Origin: CAG-791 sp963650385 | GTDB taxonomy: Bacteria; Bacillota; Clostridia; Lachnospirales; Lachnospiraceae | Direction of reading: 5' to 3' | Assembly (NCBI GenBank): GCA_963650385.1 | Contig: CAVJLL010000014.1 | Span: 1-58,859, forward strand | DNA length: 58,859 bases | Shown here: piece by piece, positions 54,889 through 58,859 of the stretch | How the letters are laid out: every line of letters begins with the position of its first letter | Numbering within the stretch: position 1 is the stretch's first letter | Program-made: the position numbers and the translations under genes | The notes under the pieces: model-generated | The model's input: the letters and a program-made list of their open reading frames with translations, nothing else | Databases searched by the model: none | Told to the model about the DNA's origin: nothing

Positions 54889-54905
54889 ACAATAAGGAGA
54901 TTACA

Positions 54906-56306
54906 ATGGCTAAAGTACAAATCATGGAAACCGTTCTGCGTGATGCCGGTCAGTCGCTGATCGCAACCAGAATGCCCATTGAAGAAATGCTTCCCATCGT
55001 TGATACGATGGACAAGGTTGGCTATGCCGCAGTAGAGTGCTGGGGCGGCGCTACCTTCGATTCCTGCCTTCGCTTCCTGCATGAGGATCCGTGGGAGAGA
55101 CTTCGCGTTCTCAAGAGCCACTTTAAGAACACACCTACCCAGATGCTCTTAAGAGGCCAGAACATCCTCGGTTATTCTCACTACGCAGATGACGTTGTGG
55201 ACCGCTTTGTCAAGAAGTCGGTTGAGAACGGCATTGACCGCATTCGTATCTTCGACTGCCTCAATGACCTTCGCAACGTAAAGACCGCTGTAAAGGCTAC
55301 CAAGGAAGCCGGCGCACACGCACAGATCGCTCTTGTTTATACACTGGGTGATGCGTACACGCTGGAGTACTGGGAGAACATCGCCCGCCAGATCGAGGAG
55401 ATGGGCGCTGACTCCATCTGCATCAAGGATATGTCCGGACTTCTTCGTCCGTTCGAGGCATATGACCTTGTTACCGCTCTGAAGAAGGGCTCCTCTCTTC
55501 CGATCGATCTGCATACGCACTACACGTCCGGTGTTGCTTCCATGACCTATCTGAAGGCAGCAGAGGCAGGCGTAGACATCATCGACTGTGCGTCCACACC
55601 GTTCGCACTCGGAACCTCCCAGCCGTCCACCGACGTTATGGTTGAGGCGTTCCGCGGAACACCGTACGATACCGGCCTGGATCAGAAGCTTCTGAAGGAG
55701 ATTTCCGACTACTTCACACCTTACCGCGAGGAGTGCATCGCAAACGGCCTTCTCTCCACGAAGGTTCTGGGCGTCAACATCCGCACCATGCTGTATCAGG
55801 TACCGGGCGGCATGCTCTCCAACATGATCAAGCAGCTGAACGACCAGGGCAAGGGCGACAAGCTCAATGAGGTTCTCGAGGAGGTACCGCGCGTACGTAA
55901 GGATCTCGGTGAGCCCCCGCTTGTTACTCCGTCCTCTCAGATCGTGGGAACCCAGGCTGTTATGAACGTCCTGATGGGCGAGCGCTACAAGATGTGCAGC
56001 GGCCAGACCAAGGACCTTGTTGCCGGCAAGTACGGCCAGACCATCAAGCCGATGGATCCCGAGGTTGTCAAGAAGGTTATCGGCGATGCCGAGAGAATTA
56101 CCTGCAGACCGGCCGACCTCATCGAGCCCTCCATGGAGAAGTTCGAGAAAGAGGCAAGAGAGCACGGCGCAGAGAGCGAAGAGGATGTACTGTCCTACGC
56201 TTCCTTCCCGCAGGTTGCAACCGAGTTCTTCCAGTGGAGAACCGCTCAGAAGACCGGCGTAGATCTGACCAAGGCCGACACCAAAAACGCAGCATATCCT
56301 GCATAA
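54906..56306 (+). CDS. Oxaloacetate decarboxylase alpha / transcarboxylase 5S-type carboxyltransferase, no biotin domain
   Basis: This TIM-barrel carboxyltransferase moves CO2 between oxaloacetate (or pyruvate) and biotin. Motifs: LRDAGQSLIATRMP with metal-binding Asp, the ECWGGATFDSCLRFLHEDPW signature, ICIKDMSGLLRP with the Lys that is normally carbamylated, and DLHTHYTSGVASMTYL with the metal-binding His pair. At 466 aa it ends in KTGVDLTKADTKNAAYPA and has no C-terminal biotin domain, unlike OadA of Klebsiella. It must use the separate carrier at 53140. AAGGAG precedes the start, just past a family A element. Confidence 0.93.
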   Translation: MAKVQIMETVLRDAGQSLIATRMPIEEMLPIVDTMDKVGYAAVECWGGATFDSCLRFLHEDPWERLRVLKSHFKNTPTQMLLRGQNILGYSHYADDVVDRFVKKSVENGIDRIRIFDCLNDLRNVKTAVKATKEAGAHAQIALVYTLGDAYTLEYWENIARQIEEMGADSICIKDMSGLLRPFEAYDLVTALKKGSSLPIDLHTHYTSGVASMTYLKAAEAGVDIIDCASTPFALGTSQPSTDVMVEAFRGTPYDTGLDQKLLKEISDYFTPYREECIANGLLSTKVLGVNIRTMLYQVPGGMLSNMIKQLNDQGKGDKLNEVLEEVPRVRKDLGEPPLVTPSSQIVGTQAVMNVLMGERYKMCSGQTKDLVAGKYGQTIKPMDPEVVKKVIGDAERITCRPADLIEPSMEKFEKEAREHGAESEEDVLSYASFPQVATEFFQWRTAQKTGVDLTKADTKNAAYPA

Positions 56307-56364
56307 GTAAAACAACAAGATACTGTACAAACGCCATCCCGGCGAATGGACGGTAACAACAAAA

Positions 56365-56396
56365 AGGACCGCACCGCATGGTGCGGTCCTTTTTTT
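56365..56396 (+). terminator. Intrinsic terminator of the decarboxylase operon
   Basis: AAGGACCGCACC and GGTGCGGTCCTT pair around GCAT, then TTTTTT. A strong 12-bp stem. Confidence 0.93.
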
Positions 56397-56465
56397 GCGT
56401 TATTATGCCAAAAGTGATAAAATGTAAAACGTTTGTCATGCATGATTACAGGGCCGGAAAACGTT
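56395..56465 (+). promoter_or_regulatory. Promoter and paired AACGTT operator-like sites of the debranching enzyme gene
   Basis: TTGCGT (56395-56400) and TAAAAT (56418-56423) have a 17-bp spacer. Directly downstream are GTAAAACGTTTGTC (AACGTT at 56428-56433) and GGAAAACGTTTAAG (AACGTT at 56460-56465), 32 bp apart, close to three helical turns. An AACGTT centre is typical of LacI-family operators such as MalR and CcpA sites, though both copies deviate from the cre consensus. Confidence 0.6.
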
Positions 56466-56542
56466 TAAGCCGGACTGCTCACCGGATTGCAGTGCGCGCT
56501 GCGCTCCCGCAATCCTCAGAATCACGGCAAAGAGGGGGAACC

Positions 56543-58741
56543 ATGAAACTTAACGACGTAGTACAGGCACTTCTCGCACAGTCCCGAGCCGAGCGGACCC
56601 ACTACCAGGAAAACCGGAAGGAAGTGGACCGGGAATACCTCGAGCAGGGCGAGAATGCCATGAACTTTCTCAAGCCGGTCGACACCATCGCCGGCTTCCA
56701 GGTGCGCCCGGGAAATTATTCCCTAAACGGCGCCACCGAGATTCCCGGCGGCGTCAATTTTACAATCTATTCTTTCGGCGGAACCGCCTGCGAGCTGCTC
56801 TTATACCACCGCAAGGGGGAAGAGCCCTTTGCTGTCATTCCCATCCCGGAGAGCTTTCGCATCGGCAAGGTCTGGTCCATCATCGTGTTCGGCCTGAACG
56901 TGGAGGATTTTGAATACAGCTACCGCGTGGACGGTCCCTGGGCACCCGAAAAGGGCCTTCTGTTTGATAAAACCAGAGAACTCCTGGATCCGTACGCCCG
57001 CGCTGTCGTCGGACAGCGCAAATGGGGCGAGGAGAAGCTTCGCTCCGGATCCTACCGCGCCAGAGTGGTCAAGCAGAACTTCGTCTGGGACACCTCCAAC
57101 TTCCCGAATACGAAGATGGAGGATTCCATCATCTATGAGATGCACGTCCGCGGCTTCACAAGACATTCCTCCAGCGGCGTGGCGTATCCGGGAACCTTTG
57201 CCGGAATCATTGAGAAAATCCCGCACTTAAAGGAGCTGGGCGTGACTGCCGTGGAGCTGATGCCCATCTTTGAATTCGATGAGGTCGCCAACGGGCACAC
57301 CAGCAATGATAAACAGCTCTACGAATACTGGGGCTACAACACAGTCGCTTTTTTTGCACCGAATACCAGCTATGCCGCCTCGGCCGAGTACAACCACGAG
57401 GGAAGAGAGCTGAAGGAGACCATTCAGCTCCTGAAGGAGAACGGCATCGAGGTCATTCTGGACGTGGTGTTCAACCACACGGCCGAGGGCGGCGAGGGCG
57501 GTCCCGTCATCTCGTTCAAGGGACTGGACAACAACCTGTTCTACATGCTCACGCCCGATGCCAAATACTACAATTTCTCCGGCTGCGGCAACACCGTGAA
57601 CTGCAACCATCCCATCGTGCAGAGCTTCATCATGGAGTGCCTGCGGTACTGGGTTACGTACTACCACGTGGACGGCTTCCGCTTTGACCTTGCCAGCATT
57701 CTGGGCCGCGCACAGGACGGAACGCCCATGCAGGATCCGCCACTTCTGAAAAAAATGGCCTTCGACCCCATTCTCGGCAATGTCAAGCTCATCGCAGAGG
57801 CCTGGGACGCCGGCGGCATGTATCAGGTCGGCTCCTTCCCGGCGTACAACCGGTGGGCGGAGTGGAACGGCAAATACCGCGACTGCATCCGGGATTTCCT
57901 GAAGGGGAACTTCTGGGCAGCGCCGGAGGCGGCCGCCCGGCTGACCGGCTCCACGGATCTGTATTACGGCGTGTACATGGGCTACACCAGCTCCGTGAAC
58001 TTCCTGACCTGCCACGACGGCTTCACGCTGCATGACCTGTATGCCTACAACAACAAGCACAACGAGGCCAACGGCTGGGACAACTCCGACGGCTCCAACG
58101 ACAACCGCTCCTGGAACTGCGGCGTAGAGGGAGAGACCGATGATCCCTATGTCAATGCGCTGCGCTTCCAGATGATGCGCAACGCCATCACGGTTCTGAT
58201 GTGCAGCCGCGGAACGCCGATGATCCTTGCAGGAGACGAGTTCGGCAACACGCAGTTCGGCAACAACAATGGCTACTGTCAGGACAATGAGATCTCGTGG
58301 CTTGACTGGAGCCTTTTGGAGAAGAACCGGGATTATTACGACTTCTACCGGCAGGTGATCGCCTTCCGCAAGGCACACCCCTGCATCAGCCGGACCCTGG
58401 AGCCCGCCTCCTGCGGCCTGCCGGACATCATGGTGAACGGCGGAGATCCCGCGTTCCATGACATCACGGACCAGACCAAGACGCTGGGCATCCTCTTTGC
58501 AGGAAAGCGTCCGGACACCGGCGAGGATGACATCGTATACATGGTCGTGAACTCCTTCTGGGAGGACACAACCGTCCGCGTTCCGAACATCGGAATCGGC
58601 GAGCATCTCGAGCTCGTCATCGATACAGCAGGCAAGAACCTGCCGCAGTACATCACGCAGGAGCCGGCAGCCGTCGGAGAGTCCATTGCAGTCTCCGGAC
58701 GCAGCGTTGTTGTATTTCAGGGCGTTCCTTCACAGAATTGA
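56543..58741 (+). CDS. GH13 glycogen debranching enzyme (isoamylase/GlgX type)
   Basis: The enzyme cleaves alpha-1,6 branches of glycogen or starch-derived dextrins. The 732-aa protein has an N-terminal CBM48-like domain (GATEIPGGVNFTIYSFGGTA), then the GH13 barrel with region I VILDVVFNHTAEG, region II GFRFDLASILG (nucleophile Asp), region III LIAEAWDAGG (acid Glu) and region IV FLTCHDGFTLHDL. No signal peptide, so it acts inside the cell. About 55 residues before the CBM48 look helical and are not part of the common fold. ATG 56543 follows GAGGGGGAA. Confidence 0.92.
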   Translation: MKLNDVVQALLAQSRAERTHYQENRKEVDREYLEQGENAMNFLKPVDTIAGFQVRPGNYSLNGATEIPGGVNFTIYSFGGTACELLLYHRKGEEPFAVIPIPESFRIGKVWSIIVFGLNVEDFEYSYRVDGPWAPEKGLLFDKTRELLDPYARAVVGQRKWGEEKLRSGSYRARVVKQNFVWDTSNFPNTKMEDSIIYEMHVRGFTRHSSSGVAYPGTFAGIIEKIPHLKELGVTAVELMPIFEFDEVANGHTSNDKQLYEYWGYNTVAFFAPNTSYAASAEYNHEGRELKETIQLLKENGIEVILDVVFNHTAEGGEGGPVISFKGLDNNLFYMLTPDAKYYNFSGCGNTVNCNHPIVQSFIMECLRYWVTYYHVDGFRFDLASILGRAQDGTPMQDPPLLKKMAFDPILGNVKLIAEAWDAGGMYQVGSFPAYNRWAEWNGKYRDCIRDFLKGNFWAAPEAAARLTGSTDLYYGVYMGYTSSVNFLTCHDGFTLHDLYAYNNKHNEANGWDNSDGSNDNRSWNCGVEGETDDPYVNALRFQMMRNAITVLMCSRGTPMILAGDEFGNTQFGNNNGYCQDNEISWLDWSLLEKNRDYYDFYRQVIAFRKAHPCISRTLEPASCGLPDIMVNGGDPAFHDITDQTKTLGILFAGKRPDTGEDDIVYMVVNSFWEDTTVRVPNIGIGEHLELVIDTAGKNLPQYITQEPAAVGESIAVSGRSVVVFQGVPSQN

Positions 58742-58779
58742 CACAACCGCATGGTATGCTTGCACCATACTATAGCTGC

Positions 58780-58859
58780 ATGCCAGCTTTTGCGACGGGT
58801 CCTGACGGAGTTGTCCGGTCCTGGGACGCTCTCGCTCCATCCTCGGACCTAGCGGTGCT
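58780..58859 (+). repeat. Family B repeat, long form (B3), cut by the window end
   Basis: GCGACGGGTCCTGACGGAGT, then TGTCCGGTCCTGGGACGCTC and CATCCTCGGACCTAGCGGTGCT-type apical start match B1 and B2. The second half lies outside the window. Again it directly follows a coding gene. Confidence 0.7.

Noticed and set aside
54721..54900. ATAAGG on both sides of family A copy A3 as a possible target duplication.
   Set aside because: The two copies are not adjacent to the element ends at the same distance, are only 6 bp long, and the right one is part of the AAGGAG ribosome-binding site.

Overview
The window reads as part of a chromosome of a strictly anaerobic, moderately GC-rich Clostridia, most likely a Lachnospiraceae. 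The grounds are the gene order (coaD next to a coiled-coil gene; era-recO-glyS-alaS-rpsU-scpAB), a heteromeric HisZ/short HisG pair, a sodium-pumping decarboxylase cluster built from separate subunits, single-chain class II GlyRS, and a one-piece tmRNA with an ALAA-ending tag. Nearly all genes are on the + strand; the tmRNA gene is the one clear - strand gene.

Layout. 1-572: 3' end of thiC. 863-8112: a complete accessory Sec locus, secY2-asp1-asp2-asp3-secA2, with no serine-rich adhesin or glycosyltransferase beside it. 8160-9709: an AT-richer AbiE-type (type IV) toxin-antitoxin pair behind a large inverted repeat. 9766-17654: asp23-like gene, fatty acid kinase fakA, recG, a DegV/FakB lipid-binding partner, then a type IIA topoisomerase pair (15729-19928). 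19972-24335: rsmD, coaD, a coiled-coil protein, a membrane protein, an RluD-like pseudouridine synthase and recU. 24352-29838: histidine genes hisZ-hisG-hisD-hisB and a three-domain fusion (dead HisF-like barrel + HisI + HisE). 29927-33459: a zinc-ribbon membrane protein, a TPM-domain protein and an aldose epimerase. 33815-37985: a MacAB-like exporter operon with its own operator-like palindrome. 38318-38669: ssrA. 38888-50667: M16C peptidase, era, recO, a membrane protein, glyS, alaS, rpsU, scpA, scpB. 50696-56396: an operon with two different carboxyltransferases, one biotin carrier, an OadG-like lipoprotein and one OadB-type sodium pump. 56543-58741: a GH13 glycogen/isoamylase-type debranching enzyme.

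The most notable content is between the genes. At least four families of structured interspersed repeats are present. Family A (three full 154-nt copies plus a remnant) and family D (one 152-nt copy) share 16-nt inverted ends of the type GTAACTATTCAG. Three of these elements (two A, one D) are bounded by perfect 8-bp direct repeats: GATATACT, TTCAATTT and TCTGTATG. They therefore look like non-autonomous transposable elements, with ends resembling the IS66 family, whose interiors fold into hairpins that keep pairing through compensatory changes between copies. One A element lies across the thiC stop codon and rebuilds the same C-terminus and stop. Family B is modular: a covarying outer stem either carries a nearly invariant apical domain of about 60 nt (26254, 38029, 58780) or lacks it (2083, 12040). 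Family C (about 200 nt; 14314 and 33515) has long invariant internal blocks and a covarying outer stem. These repeats sit between genes inside and at the ends of operons (accessory Sec, his, scp, decarboxylase), where they could act as terminators, attenuators or mRNA stability elements.

All product calls rest on reading translated sequence for known family motifs; no database search was run.
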